A stretch of 44,149 nt of DNA from Billgrantia bachuensis (GTDB taxonomy: Bacteria; Pseudomonadota; Gammaproteobacteria; Pseudomonadales; Halomonadaceae). The notes beneath the pieces are model-generated. The model did not search any database, was not told the origin of the DNA, and saw only the letters and a list, made by a program, of their open reading frames with translations. Both the position numbers and the translations under genes were made by a program. The stretch covers positions 1-44,149 of the forward strand of contig NZ_JAAQTO010000060.1 of the NCBI RefSeq assembly GCF_011742165.1, given 5' to 3'. Every line of letters begins with the position of its first letter. Position 1 is the first letter of the stretch. Below are positions 1 through 8,159 of this stretch, in pieces.

Positions 1-98
1 ATCTTGACGTTGGTGAGGTCGACGTCGGAGTGATCCGCCTTGACGCGGATCTTGACGTTGTAGTCGATGACGCGTTTGACCGCGACGAGTACTTTCAT
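1..98 (-). CDS. etfB: Electron transfer flavoprotein beta subunit, N-terminal fragment
   Basis: Only the first 32 codons are inside the window; the gene runs off the left edge. The translation begins MKVLVAVKRVIDYNVKIRV, the typical opening of EtfB, the beta subunit of the soluble heterodimeric flavoprotein that takes electrons from acyl-CoA and other dehydrogenases. A GAGG ribosome binding site lies about 6 nt before the ATG. It is divergent from the ETF-ubiquinone oxidoreductase gene, its downstream electron acceptor, which supports the call. etfA is expected next, outside the window. Confidence 0.9.
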   Translation of the reverse strand, partial: MKVLVAVKRVIDYNVKIRVKADHSDVDLTNVK

Positions 99-443
99 GG
101 TGTCCTCGCTTGGTTCGATGGGTGAACCGTCTGGTTTTGGACTCGCTGACGCCCAGCACCTTCAAGGAAGGTCAACGATCCCTTAGAACCGGTTGGTATT
201 CCTTTATGTTTCATGCAAGCGTTTGATAGACATCAAACCAAAAAACCTTGCCAATTTGCCACAGCCCGGCTGGTGGCAACAATCCCTGGTAGTGCGGTGT
301 CATCCTACATTGCCATCGTAGGGGTGTCCTGAGTCGTTTATTATGCCTATCATGTAGAATATCGAGAAGCAAACGACCGTTTTATTTTTCTTCGACGTTG
401 GTGGCACGGTTCCGACGCCGAAGCCGAGGGAGGAGCGACTGGC
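99..443. promoter_or_regulatory. Divergent etfB / ETF-QO control region with palindrome
   Basis: This 345-bp gap separates two divergent genes of one pathway and holds no credible ORF. It is more AT-rich than its surroundings. Positions 221-238 form a perfect inverted repeat, GTTTGAT-AGAC-ATCAAAC (7-bp arms, 4-nt spacer). An overlapping CAAGCGTTTG lies at 216-225. A small hairpin CCTAC/GTAGG lies at 304-322. Possible -10 boxes for the plus-strand gene are TATCAT (348-353) and TAGAAT (355-360), neither with a convincing -35. From memory, the equivalent divergent etf region of P. aeruginosa is controlled by the fatty-acid-responsive repressor PsrA, whose sites are built from GAAAC/GTTTC-like halves. 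Regulation by a PsrA/TetR-type protein is inferred. Confidence 0.45.
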
Positions 444-2114
444 ATGTCTGAGCAAGTAGAACGCGATTCGATGGACTTCGACGTAGTGATCGTCGGCGCC
501 GGCCCCTCGGGGCTGTCAGCTGCCTGCCGCCTGATGCAACAGGCCAATGAGGCGGGCCAGGAGCTGACGGTGTGCGTGGTGGAGAAAGGCTCCGAGGTAG
601 GCGCCCATATTCTTTCTGGGGCCGTCTTCGAGCCTCGCGCCCTGCAAGAGCTGTTCCCCGATTGGGAAGAGCGCGGCGCCCCGCTGACCACCCCCGCGAC
701 CCGCGATGAAGTCTATCTGCTCAAGAATGCCGAAAAAGCCCAGAAGCTTCCCAACGCTTTGGTGCCGAAGAGCATGCACAACACCGGCGGCGACATGAAG
801 CGCTACGTGATCAGCGCCGGCAACCTTTGCCGCTGGCTGGCCGAACAGGCCGAGGGGCTCGGCGTCGAGGTATTCCCCGGTTTTGCTGCCCAGGACGTGA
901 TTCACGACGATGACAGCACCGTGCGCGGCATTCTCATCGGCGACATGGGCGTGGCCGCCGACGGTACGCCCAAGGACAGCTACATGCCGGGCATGGAACT
1001 GCGCGCCAAGTACACGCTGTTTGCCGAGGGCGCCCGCGGCCACCTGGGCAAGGCGCTGATCTCGCGCTTCAAGCTCGACGAGGGCAAGGACCCCCAGCAC
1101 TATGGCATTGGTCTCAAGGAATTGTGGGACATCCCCGCCGAGAAGCACGAGCCGGGCCTGGTGCTGCACGGCTCGGGCTGGCCGCTGGCCAACGACACCC
1201 ATGGCGGCTGGTTCCTCTATCATGCCGAGAACCATCAGGTGGTGGTCGGCCTGATCATGGACCTCTCCTACAAGAACCCCTGGCTCTCGCCCTTCGACGA
1301 GTTCCAGCGCATGAAGCATCACCCGGTGCTGGCCAAGCACCTCGAGGGTGGCAAGCGCGTGGCCTATGGGGCACGAGCCATCACCAAGGGCGGCCTCAAC
1401 TGCCTGCCGAAGATGACCTTCCCCGGCGGCCTGCTGATCGGCTGCGATGCAGGCACACTGAACTTCGCCAAGATCAAGGGCCTGCACACCGCCATGAAAT
1501 CCGGCCTGGTGGCTGCCGAGACGGTGTTCGAGGCACTCGCCGATGGTGACGAGGGCGGACGCGAGCTGACCGCTTTCAGCCAGAAGTGGGAGCAGAGCTG
1601 GGCCTACGCCGAGCTCAAGGAGACCGCCAGCTTCGGCCCGGCGCTGCATAAGTACGGCACCGTGGGCGGCGGGGCCTACAATTTCGTCAACCAGCTGCTT
1701 GGCGGAAAACTGCCCAACCTGCACGACACCACGCCGGACCACGCCGCCCTTGAGCCGGCCGACAAATTCGAGAAAATCGACTACCCCAAGCCCGACGGCA
1801 AGCTCTCCTTCGACAAGCTCTCTTCGGTATTTTTATCGAACACCAACCATGAGGAGGACCAGCCGAGCCATCTGAAGCTGAAGGATCCGGAAATTCCCGT
1901 CCAGGAGAACCTGCCGAAGTACGCCGAGCCGGCTCAGCGCTACTGCCCGGCCGGGGTCTACGAGATAGTGGAAGACGACGACGGCAAGCCACGCTTCCAG
2001 ATCAACTTCCAAAACTGCGTGCACTGCAAGACCTGCGACATCAAGGATCCGGCGCAGAACATCAAATGGGTGGCGCCGGAGGGCGGCGGCGGTCCCAACT
2101 ACCCGAACATGTAA
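444..2114 (+). CDS. Electron transfer flavoprotein-ubiquinone oxidoreductase
   Basis: This 556-aa protein passes electrons from reduced ETF to the ubiquinone pool at the inner membrane, linking fatty-acid and amino-acid oxidation to respiration. Near the N-terminus VVIVGAGPSG is the FAD-binding Rossmann motif. The C-terminus carries the single 4Fe-4S cluster ligands Cys501, Cys525, Cys528 and Cys531 (C...CVHCKTC), and the protein ends in the family-typical GGGPNYPNM-like tail. Length matches bacterial ETF-QO. The ATG at 444 has an AGGAG ribosome binding site 8 nt upstream; the next Met (residue 10, just before the FAD motif) is less well placed. It is monocistronic, with a strong hairpin 12 nt after the stop. 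Confidence 0.96.
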   Translation: MSEQVERDSMDFDVVIVGAGPSGLSAACRLMQQANEAGQELTVCVVEKGSEVGAHILSGAVFEPRALQELFPDWEERGAPLTTPATRDEVYLLKNAEKAQKLPNALVPKSMHNTGGDMKRYVISAGNLCRWLAEQAEGLGVEVFPGFAAQDVIHDDDSTVRGILIGDMGVAADGTPKDSYMPGMELRAKYTLFAEGARGHLGKALISRFKLDEGKDPQHYGIGLKELWDIPAEKHEPGLVLHGSGWPLANDTHGGWFLYHAENHQVVVGLIMDLSYKNPWLSPFDEFQRMKHHPVLAKHLEGGKRVAYGARAITKGGLNCLPKMTFPGGLLIGCDAGTLNFAKIKGLHTAMKSGLVAAETVFEALADGDEGGRELTAFSQKWEQSWAYAELKETASFGPALHKYGTVGGGAYNFVNQLLGGKLPNLHDTTPDHAALEPADKFEKIDYPKPDGKLSFDKLSSVFLSNTNHEEDQPSHLKLKDPEIPVQENLPKYAEPAQRYCPAGVYEIVEDDDGKPRFQINFQNCVHCKTCDIKDPAQNIKWVAPEGGGGPNYPNM

Positions 2115-2126
2115 CGTTGGCAAGCA

Positions 2127-2167
2127 GACGCAGGGCGTGCCAATGGCACGCCCTGCGTCGTTCTACA
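2127..2167 (+). terminator. Hairpin terminator after ETF-QO
   Basis: A perfect 15-bp stem (2127-2141 with 2145-2159) encloses a 3-nt loop and begins 12 nt after the ETF-QO stop codon. The trailing T-tract is short (GTTCTAC), so Rho-independent activity is likely but not textbook. It sits between convergent genes and may also limit read-through from the minus-strand dehydrogenase gene. Confidence 0.8.
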
Positions 2168-2202
2168 GAAAAATTCGGCAGGCACAGCCCGATGGCCTTC
2201 TC

Positions 2203-3180
2203 TCAGCTGCGCCCGGCGGTCGCTTGGGAAGATACCGACACCAGCCGAGACAGCTGAGAGTGCGCTTCATCCGCACGCGGCACCTCCGGGGTTAACACCC
2301 CCAGCTCATACACGGTTTCAAGGCAGTGTCGCACGGCCTCGATACCGAAGCCGCGGCCGGCCAGAATCTCGCGATAACTGACGGTATGCAGATCCGTGAA
2401 GCCGCTGGAGAATTCGAACTCTTCTCCGTCGCAGGTGATGCTGCGGTAGGTGGAGTGCTGGCCGCCCATGCGCTCGGGCAGGTCCTCGGCGTCGATGGAG
2501 AGAAACCAGCGCACCCGCGCCTTTTCGTATTCGAGAAAACCGGCGGCCTTGTGCTCGTCGTGATAGTGCAGTACCTGCTTCTGCAACTCGCCGAAGATGA
2601 GGTGCAGCATGTCGAAGAAGTGAATGCCTATCTCTGCCATCACGCCGAACGATTTGCGTGGATCGCCCTTCCAACTGGCCAGGTACCAGGGCCCGCGTAC
2701 CGTGATATAGGTCAGTTCGACCTCGTATCGGCCCTCGCGCCGCTCGGCCAGCACCTTGTCGCGCAGTTCATGTATGGCTGGGTGGTGGCGTAGCTGCATG
2801 ATGCTGTATACGCGATGCCCGGTCTCTCGCTCGATACAGCGAAGCTCATCGAGCTGAACCGGCATCGACACCAGCGGTTTCTCGCAGATCACGTCGCAGC
2901 CCAGGTACAGCCCGGCGGTGATGTGCGCACTGTGCAAGTGGTTGGGGGAACAAACCACCCAGTAGTCGATCCCCTTCCCCTTCTGTCGCCTGAGCCGCCA
3001 AGCATGCTCCATGAAGCTCTCGAACTCAGTGAAAAAAGCACAATCGGTCGAGATGGAATCGATAATGCCTACCGAGTCGTTGATATCATAAGCCGCCACC
3101 AAGGTGTGTCCCGTCTCCTTGATAGCCTGCATGTGACGAGGCGCGATGTATCCGGCAGCTCCTATGAGGGCAAAATTCAT
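2203..3180 (-). CDS. Gfo/Idh/MocA-family dehydrogenase, WbpB/WlbA-like
   Basis: This 325-aa NAD(P)-dependent dehydrogenase has an N-terminal Rossmann fold (ALIGAAGYIA, residues 4-13), the family EKP motif with catalytic Lys at residues 100-102, and GIHFFDM in the C-terminal substrate domain. The MQLRHHP stretch near residue 130 recalls WlbA/WbpB, which oxidise the 3-position of UDP-GlcNAc-uronate for O-antigen sugars. The exact substrate is inferred only from that resemblance. No aminotransferase, acetyltransferase or epimerase partner lies nearby, so it is an orphan. A GGGAG site lies 7 nt before the ATG. By eye it has less extreme GC than its neighbours, which hints at separate acquisition. 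Confidence 0.75.
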   Translation of the reverse strand: MNFALIGAAGYIAPRHMQAIKETGHTLVAAYDINDSVGIIDSISTDCAFFTEFESFMEHAWRLRRQKGKGIDYWVVCSPNHLHSAHITAGLYLGCDVICEKPLVSMPVQLDELRCIERETGHRVYSIMQLRHHPAIHELRDKVLAERREGRYEVELTYITVRGPWYLASWKGDPRKSFGVMAEIGIHFFDMLHLIFGELQKQVLHYHDEHKAAGFLEYEKARVRWFLSIDAEDLPERMGGQHSTYRSITCDGEEFEFSSGFTDLHTVSYREILAGRGFGIEAVRHCLETVYELGVLTPEVPRADEAHSQLSRLVSVSSQATAGRS

Positions 3181-3269
3181 CGTTTTCTCCCTCGGTTCCC
3201 TTGACCGCCTTTCTCCCTGACCTTCGGCTGACCTAAAGGTCGCTCCCGGTTAATCCAAGCCTAGCTCAG

Positions 3270-4091
3270 TCAGCCTCGTGCCACCGGTCTCGACGGGTCA
3301 CGAACCCATTCGCTCCACGACCCAGGGAAGAGCCGGGGCATGGCGCGACCGGCAATGGCATAAGCCAGAATGTTGTGGCAGGCGGTCACGCCTGAGCCGC
3401 AGTAGGCCACGATGGCCTCGCCATGGGGAAGCTCGGCATCCAGCGTCTCGGACGCTTTGAAGCGTCCAGCTTCGGTCAGGTTGGCAGCACTGGGTCGACA
3501 CACCGCACCGGGAATGTGCCCGGCTACCGGATCGATGGGCTCGGCCACACCGCGAAAACGCTCTTCGCTACGAGCATCGACCTTGAGCTCCCGCCCCGAG
3601 AAGACTTCGTCTGCGCTCATGAGCGCCCTGTCATCGAAGCTCGGCTGCCAGCGGCTCGGCTCGGGCCGTACTTCCTGCCCCAGCACGAGCTCGCCGCCCT
3701 CCTCCTGCCAGGCGCGCAGCCCTCCGTCGAGTACGCGGACATTAGGATGTCCTGCCCACACGGCCAGCATCCACCAGGCCCGGGCTGCGGCCAGTTGACC
3801 GCCCATGTCGTCCAGCACCACGACAGGAACGGTAGGCGTGATCCCGAGCTGCTGCAGCGTGGCAGCAAAGGCACCGGACAGCGGCAATGGGTGGCGGCCG
3901 CCTTCACCGGGCTCTGCCGCAAGGTCGCGATCAAGATCGAGATGCAGGCTACCGGGGACGTGCCCGGCTTCCCAGAGGCGATGACCGGCTGCGCTATCGC
4001 CCAACCGCGCACGGCAATCGAGAACTCTCGGTGGATTTTGTCCCTGCAGCGACTCGGCCAACTCGGCGGCAGTGATCAGCACTAGGCTCAT
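3270..4091 (-). CDS. sseA: 3-mercaptopyruvate / thiosulfate sulfurtransferase
   Basis: This 273-aa tandem rhodanese-domain protein transfers sulfane sulfur from 3-mercaptopyruvate or thiosulfate to thiol or cyanide acceptors in the cytoplasm. The C-terminal domain carries the catalytic loop CGSGVTA with Cys231. CG(S/T)GVTA is the signature of mercaptopyruvate sulfurtransferases, while rhodaneses proper usually have CRKGVTA, so MST activity is favoured. The N-terminal domain (RVLDCRARLGD onward) is the inactive regulatory repeat. Its ATG overlaps the TGA of the upstream helicase gene by 4 bp (ATGA), so the two are probably translationally coupled. Confidence 0.9.
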   Translation of the reverse strand: MSLVLITAAELAESLQGQNPPRVLDCRARLGDSAAGHRLWEAGHVPGSLHLDLDRDLAAEPGEGGRHPLPLSGAFAATLQQLGITPTVPVVVLDDMGGQLAAARAWWMLAVWAGHPNVRVLDGGLRAWQEEGGELVLGQEVRPEPSRWQPSFDDRALMSADEVFSGRELKVDARSEERFRGVAEPIDPVAGHIPGAVCRPSAANLTEAGRFKASETLDAELPHGEAIVAYCGSGVTACHNILAYAIAGRAMPRLFPGSWSEWVRDPSRPVARG

Positions 4092-6319
4092 GCGCGTTCT
4101 CCTTGGGCAAGCTCGGTAAGCGCCCTCTCGCTGGCAAACAGCTCGATGGGAGCTCGGCAGGCCAGCAGACGGCGCCGCCCGGCCTGCTTGAAGTTTACCT
4201 CGATTACCGGATCTGCGGGGTCGCCCTCCACGACCACGACCTCGCCCTCACCGAATACCGCATGGCGCAACCACTGTCCTGGCCGATACGGCTGTGCTGC
4301 ATAGGTCGCGCTCGGCTCGGCAACCGCTGGCGAACGTTGCGCCAGCTCGACTCCCGCATGGCCCACTGCGGCAAGGTAGCGCGAAATCAGCTCAGGCGAA
4401 GCCACCATCAGAGAAGCGCTGCCCTCAACCGAACCCGACAATCGTGCCGCGACTTGGCGGCAATCCTCCCATGCCGTCTCGGCAAGGAAACGGCTGGGAC
4501 GATGGTCGCCACCGTCATGCAGCAGCAGCAGGCGCTCACGTGCGCGGGTCACGGCGACGTAAAACAGTCGTCGCTCCTCTTCCAGACGCTCGGGCGACAG
4601 CGGATTGTCGCGGCTGTAGTGGGGAAAATCCTCTTCATTGGCCCCCGCAACTACCACCAGCGGCCACTCCAATCCCTTGGCGCCATGTACGGTGGTGATC
4701 AGCAGCCCGTCGGCATGGTTCTCGACGGGGCGTTCGAGCAGCTCGATGAAGGCGTCGATGTCACGGGTCTCCCCCGCCTGTTCGACGAGCACGTCGAGCA
4801 GGCGCACATCCTCTTCGCCTTTCTCGCGACGTGCGGCGGCACGCTTGAGTACCTTTTCGGCATCCAGGGAGTCGATCACATGCGTCAACAGGCGTGCCGG
4901 CGCCCAGTTGCCGAGACGGGGAAGTTCACATAGTAGCGTCCAGCGCCGCTTCAGGTTGCGGCGTTGCATGGGTTTGAGGCCGGCCAGCAAGGGATCGTCC
5001 CGATCAGGGTAGTGCTGCGTCTGCGCCAGCCGCTGGGCCAAGGCGACGAGGCGCTCACGGGCGACGAACGGTGTGGGCTGCTCCAGCAAGCGCAGGAGAT
5101 GTGCCGGGTCGTGCAGCAGGGTTGGGGTTCGCGCCAGGCGCAGGTAGCCGGCGAGCGCCTGCACCAGCGGCAGACGAAAGACGAAGCGATCCTCGCGGGA
5201 GAGGCGAAACGGGATGCCGGCTTGCAGCAGCTGCAGCTGAACGGGCACCGACAGCGCCCAGCTTCGCACCAGCAGGCACGCCTCGCCCAAGGTTCGCCCG
5301 GCATGCTTCCAGCGGTCGAGAGTAGCCAGTAACGCCGCTCGCCCCTGTTCGACGGCCAGTTCGGTGCGCGGATTGCCGGGGGCGGCCAGGCATAGCTGGT
5401 CGGGCCGCCGCCGATTGGCGGCGATGGCATGATTGGCCAACAATGCCAGCGAGTGGCCGTGGCGGAAGGTAGTGGAGAGCGGGTAATCAGTGGCCGCACC
5501 GAAAGTCGCGGTGAAATGCTCGCGCATGGTATCGGGATGGGCCCCCCGCCACTCGTAGATGCACTGGTTGGCGTCCCCTACTGCCATCACGTCGGCGTCG
5601 GCTCCGGCGAGTATCGCCAGCAGGCGCAGTTGGGCCTGGTTGATGTCCTGGTACTCGTCGACGATCGCCTGGTCGAGAAAGCCCTGGACCCGCCGGGCCA
5701 GACCGGCATCCGCCTCCAGCGCGCGCAAGGGTCGAAACAGCAGGTCCGAATAGGTCATCAGGCCATGCTCGGCCAGCAGCGCCTCGAGCCGCATGAACGC
5801 CTCGGCGAAGTGCTCGCTGCCCTCGTCGTAGTCGAGCCGTTCCAGGAGCGTGGCCGCCGGCACCATTTCGGCCTTCACCAAGCCGCAGAAATGCGCCAGC
5901 GCCTCCAAGGTATCGGCCTCTAACGCCATCTCGCGCCGGTCGCCATCCTCCAGTACGTCGAGGGTTGCCTGGCGCAGCAGCCGCTCCACCTGCCAGTCGG
6001 CGGCGATCAGTCGACGCGGTGCCAGTGCACCCCAGCGGGTCAGGCTCACGGTCAGGCGATGTCCCAGCGAATGGAAGGTACGCACGTCCGGCAGGCGCTG
6101 GCCCACGGGTGCCATCTCGACGAGCCGACGCTGGAAGTCCTCGCGCGCCGAGCGATTGAACATCAGCACCAGGATCCGGTTCGCCGGGACCCCGCGCGCG
6201 AGCAGATGCAGCACGCGCGCGACCAGGGTGGTCGTCTTGCCGGCACCCGCCACGGCAGCTACCCGGGCATGACCGACACCGTGCTCGACAACGGCACGCT
6301 GCTCGCCGGTCAGCCTCAC
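4088..6319 (-). CDS. UvrD/Rep-family superfamily 1 DNA helicase
   Basis: An ATP-dependent 3'-5' DNA helicase of about 743 aa. Motifs in order are: Q motif LTGEQRAVV, Walker A AVAGAGKTTT, motif II DEYQDIN, motif III GDANQCIYEWRG, motif V TTVHGAKGLEW, and motif VI FYVAVTRARERL. A C-terminal segment (HAVFGEGEVV...VNFKQAGRRRLL) resembles the Tudor-like tail of UvrD/PcrA. The Walker A lacks the Ser usual in UvrD (GAGSGKT), so it is probably a paralogue and not UvrD itself. I chose the GTG at 6319: it overlaps the upstream stop as GTGA and has GAGG 5 nt upstream. An in-frame ATG at 6355 would add 12 residues and overlap the previous gene by 40 bp with a poor ribosome binding site. Confidence 0.88.
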   Translation of the reverse strand: MRLTGEQRAVVEHGVGHARVAAVAGAGKTTTLVARVLHLLARGVPANRILVLMFNRSAREDFQRRLVEMAPVGQRLPDVRTFHSLGHRLTVSLTRWGALAPRRLIAADWQVERLLRQATLDVLEDGDRREMALEADTLEALAHFCGLVKAEMVPAATLLERLDYDEGSEHFAEAFMRLEALLAEHGLMTYSDLLFRPLRALEADAGLARRVQGFLDQAIVDEYQDINQAQLRLLAILAGADADVMAVGDANQCIYEWRGAHPDTMREHFTATFGAATDYPLSTTFRHGHSLALLANHAIAANRRRPDQLCLAAPGNPRTELAVEQGRAALLATLDRWKHAGRTLGEACLLVRSWALSVPVQLQLLQAGIPFRLSREDRFVFRLPLVQALAGYLRLARTPTLLHDPAHLLRLLEQPTPFVARERLVALAQRLAQTQHYPDRDDPLLAGLKPMQRRNLKRRWTLLCELPRLGNWAPARLLTHVIDSLDAEKVLKRAAARREKGEEDVRLLDVLVEQAGETRDIDAFIELLERPVENHADGLLITTVHGAKGLEWPLVVVAGANEEDFPHYSRDNPLSPERLEEERRLFYVAVTRARERLLLLHDGGDHRPSRFLAETAWEDCRQVAARLSGSVEGSASLMVASPELISRYLAAVGHAGVELAQRSPAVAEPSATYAAQPYRPGQWLRHAVFGEGEVVVVEGDPADPVIEVNFKQAGRRRLLACRAPIELFASERALTELAQGERA

Positions 6320-6870
6320 GGAGCCTCGGCGGGCAAATTGCCCAGCGGCTGCCATACGCCTGCGCTGGTCAAGCCGAGTTCGATCACTCCGCCATCCTCC
6401 TGGCGCTGTTCGGCACAGTCCACCAGGCGGTAGAAGACGTTGCGACCCAGACGGGCCGAGAGGCCAAAGCGCACCGGCACCTCGGGCACCTGCGTGCCGT
6501 CCGGCGTGTCACTTAGCCGCAGCCGATGCTCGTCGTCCAACCGCAAGCGGTCGCCGGCATTGGTAGTGAGCCACCAATCCCCTGCCGTGTCCTGCTCGGC
6601 ATCGACCACGACGAAGGGGCAATCGACCACATGGATACGCTGCTTCTCCACCGGGGTGACCAGATAATACTGGCCGTCGTGTTCACGTCGCAGCAGCGTC
6701 GAAAGCAGCCTGACCAGGCGGGAACGCGTCATTTCGCTGCCTTCGTGGAACCAACGCCCGTCGGCGGCAATTTCCAGGTCCATCTCCCCGGCCTGGGTCG
6801 GCTGCCAGCGGTCCACCGGAGGAATGACCCCATCGGGCTCGACGTGGTTGAGCAGTGGGTCCAGGTTCAT
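6316..6870 (-). CDS. DUF1285 family protein
   Basis: This 184-aa soluble protein of unknown function matches the DUF1285 pattern: an early FHEGSEMTRSRLVRLLS segment, then YYLVTPVEKQRIHV and DCPFVVVDAE. The family is common in Pseudomonas-like and other proteobacteria, with no established biochemical role. A strong GGAGGG site lies 7 nt before the ATG. It follows tatD by 33 nt, and its stop overlaps the preferred GTG start of the helicase, so it is part of the tatD-DUF1285-helicase-sseA transcript. No signal peptide or membrane segment is visible. Confidence 0.8.
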   Translation of the reverse strand: MNLDPLLNHVEPDGVIPPVDRWQPTQAGEMDLEIAADGRWFHEGSEMTRSRLVRLLSTLLRREHDGQYYLVTPVEKQRIHVVDCPFVVVDAEQDTAGDWWLTTNAGDRLRLDDEHRLRLSDTPDGTQVPEVPVRFGLSARLGRNVFYRLVDCAEQRQEDGGVIELGLTSAGVWQPLGNLPAEAP

Positions 6871-6903
6871 GCTTGTCCCTCCGACATGAAATTTTCCCCC
6901 TGG

Positions 6904-7749
6904 CTACACCAGGCCGGCCCGGGCCAGGACATCGCGGGTTTCGTCAGATACCTCCGGAGCGGCATGGCGAAACAGCTGGTAGAAGTTGGCCGTGGTCTGC
7001 ATGGCTACCTCGTCGACGCTGATACCACGCTCGCGGGCGATGCACTGGGCCACTTCCACCACCCAGGCTGGCTCGTTGGGTTTGCCGCGATGCGGCACCG
7101 GCGCCAGGTAGGGGCTGTCGGTCTCGATCAGCAGCCGGTCGAGAGGCACACGGCGCGCCACCTCGCGCAGGCTCTCGGCATTACGAAAAGTGACGATGCC
7201 CGACAGCGAGATGTAGAAGCCGTGACCAACCGCCTCCCGTGCCATCTCGAGGTCTTCGGTAAAACAGTGCAACACCCCGCCGATGGCCGGATCACTGTGT
7301 TCACGAATCAGTGCCAGGGTGTCCTCGCGGGCATCGCGGGTATGCACGATCACCGGCAGCTCGAGCTCGGTAGCGGCAACCAGCTGCCGCCTGAAGCGCT
7401 CGCGTTGTACTTCCCGCGACGGCACGTGCTCGGGCGTCTTGTCGAGATAATGATAATCCAACCCGCACTCGCCGATGGCCACGGCACCGAAGCGCTCCGC
7501 CGTCTCCTTGATAAGCTCGAGGTCGGGCTCGCGCTCCAGTAAATGCATGGGGTGCACGCCGGCAGAGATCGCCACGTCGGCGTGCTCACGGGCGATCCCG
7601 GCCAGGCTCGGCACGTCCTCGAGGGTCACCGCAATGGCAAGGAACTGGCGAACGTCGCGTGCCCGGGCCGCCTCCAGGGCGGCGGAGAGGCTGCCATCGT
7701 GAGTCGTCGGATCGAGGCGGTCGAGGTGACAATGGGAATCGACAAACAT
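6904..7749 (-). CDS. TatD-family metal-dependent deoxyribonuclease (YcfH-like)
   Basis: This 281-aa TIM-barrel metallohydrolase is related to TatD DNases. Metal-binding and catalytic motifs run in order: DSHCHLD near the N-terminus, GECGLDYH, HTRDA, HCFTED, and ETDSPYLAP. The start chosen is the ATG opening MFVDSHCHLD, where family members normally begin. An in-frame GTG at 7803 overlaps the pilZ stop as GTGA and would add 18 residues, but it lacks a ribosome binding site. Neither start has a good one, so translational coupling to pilZ is likely. The tmk-holB-pilZ-tatD order is conserved in pseudomonads and points to the YcfH subfamily. Confidence 0.9.
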   Translation of the reverse strand: MFVDSHCHLDRLDPTTHDGSLSAALEAARARDVRQFLAIAVTLEDVPSLAGIAREHADVAISAGVHPMHLLEREPDLELIKETAERFGAVAIGECGLDYHYLDKTPEHVPSREVQRERFRRQLVAATELELPVIVHTRDAREDTLALIREHSDPAIGGVLHCFTEDLEMAREAVGHGFYISLSGIVTFRNAESLREVARRVPLDRLLIETDSPYLAPVPHRGKPNEPAWVVEVAQCIARERGISVDEVAMQTTANFYQLFRHAAPEVSDETRDVLARAGLV

Positions 7750-7799
7750 GCAGGGTAAAACTCGTCGGTTGAATGGCCCGGAACGGCAGTGCTTTCCAT

Positions 7800-8135
7800 T
7801 CACAGGGTATAGGTCGGGGCGCCTTTGTCCAGCTGGCCTGCCAGCAAGGCCTCGATACGGCCGCGCACGGCCTGGTCCTCAGGGCTGAAGTGGATGCCGA
7901 TACCCGGCACTCGCCTCCCCGCCACGCCATCGGGCGAGACCCAGACGACCTGGCCGGTCACCGGTACCCGCTCGCTTTCGCCGGGTAAGGTCAACAATAG
8001 ATAGACTTCCTGGCCCAGTTCGTAGCGCTCGCGGGTGGGCACGAAGATGCCGCCCCGTTCCAGCAGCGGCATATAGGCGGAGAGCAGCGTCTGCTCGTCC
8101 TGTATCGTCAGTGACAGGGCCTTCTGCGGTGCCAT
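7800..8135 (-). CDS. pilZ: PilZ-domain protein of the type IV pilus type
   Basis: This 111-aa PilZ-fold protein has the hydrophobic beta-barrel core (VYLLLTLPG, VTGQVVWVSPDG, GIGIHFSPED). Two cyclic-di-GMP ligands of canonical PilZ domains are missing: no RxxxR precedes the barrel, and no (D/N)xSxxG is present. This matches the founding PilZ of P. aeruginosa (PA2960), which does not bind c-di-GMP and acts in type IV pilus assembly. The position between holB and tatD matches that locus, from memory. A GGGAGGAG site lies 5 nt before the ATG. No other pilus gene is in the window. Confidence 0.87.
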   Translation of the reverse strand: MAPQKALSLTIQDEQTLLSAYMPLLERGGIFVPTRERYELGQEVYLLLTLPGESERVPVTGQVVWVSPDGVAGRRVPGIGIHFSPEDQAVRGRIEALLAGQLDKGAPTYTL

Positions 8136-8159
8136 GAATTCTCCTCCCTTCGCCCTGCT

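Noticed and set aside
516..1742. 408-codon open frame antisense to ETF-QO
   Set aside because: Mirror of a well-supported gene in high-GC DNA. Its translation is low-complexity and matches no family, and it has no start signal.
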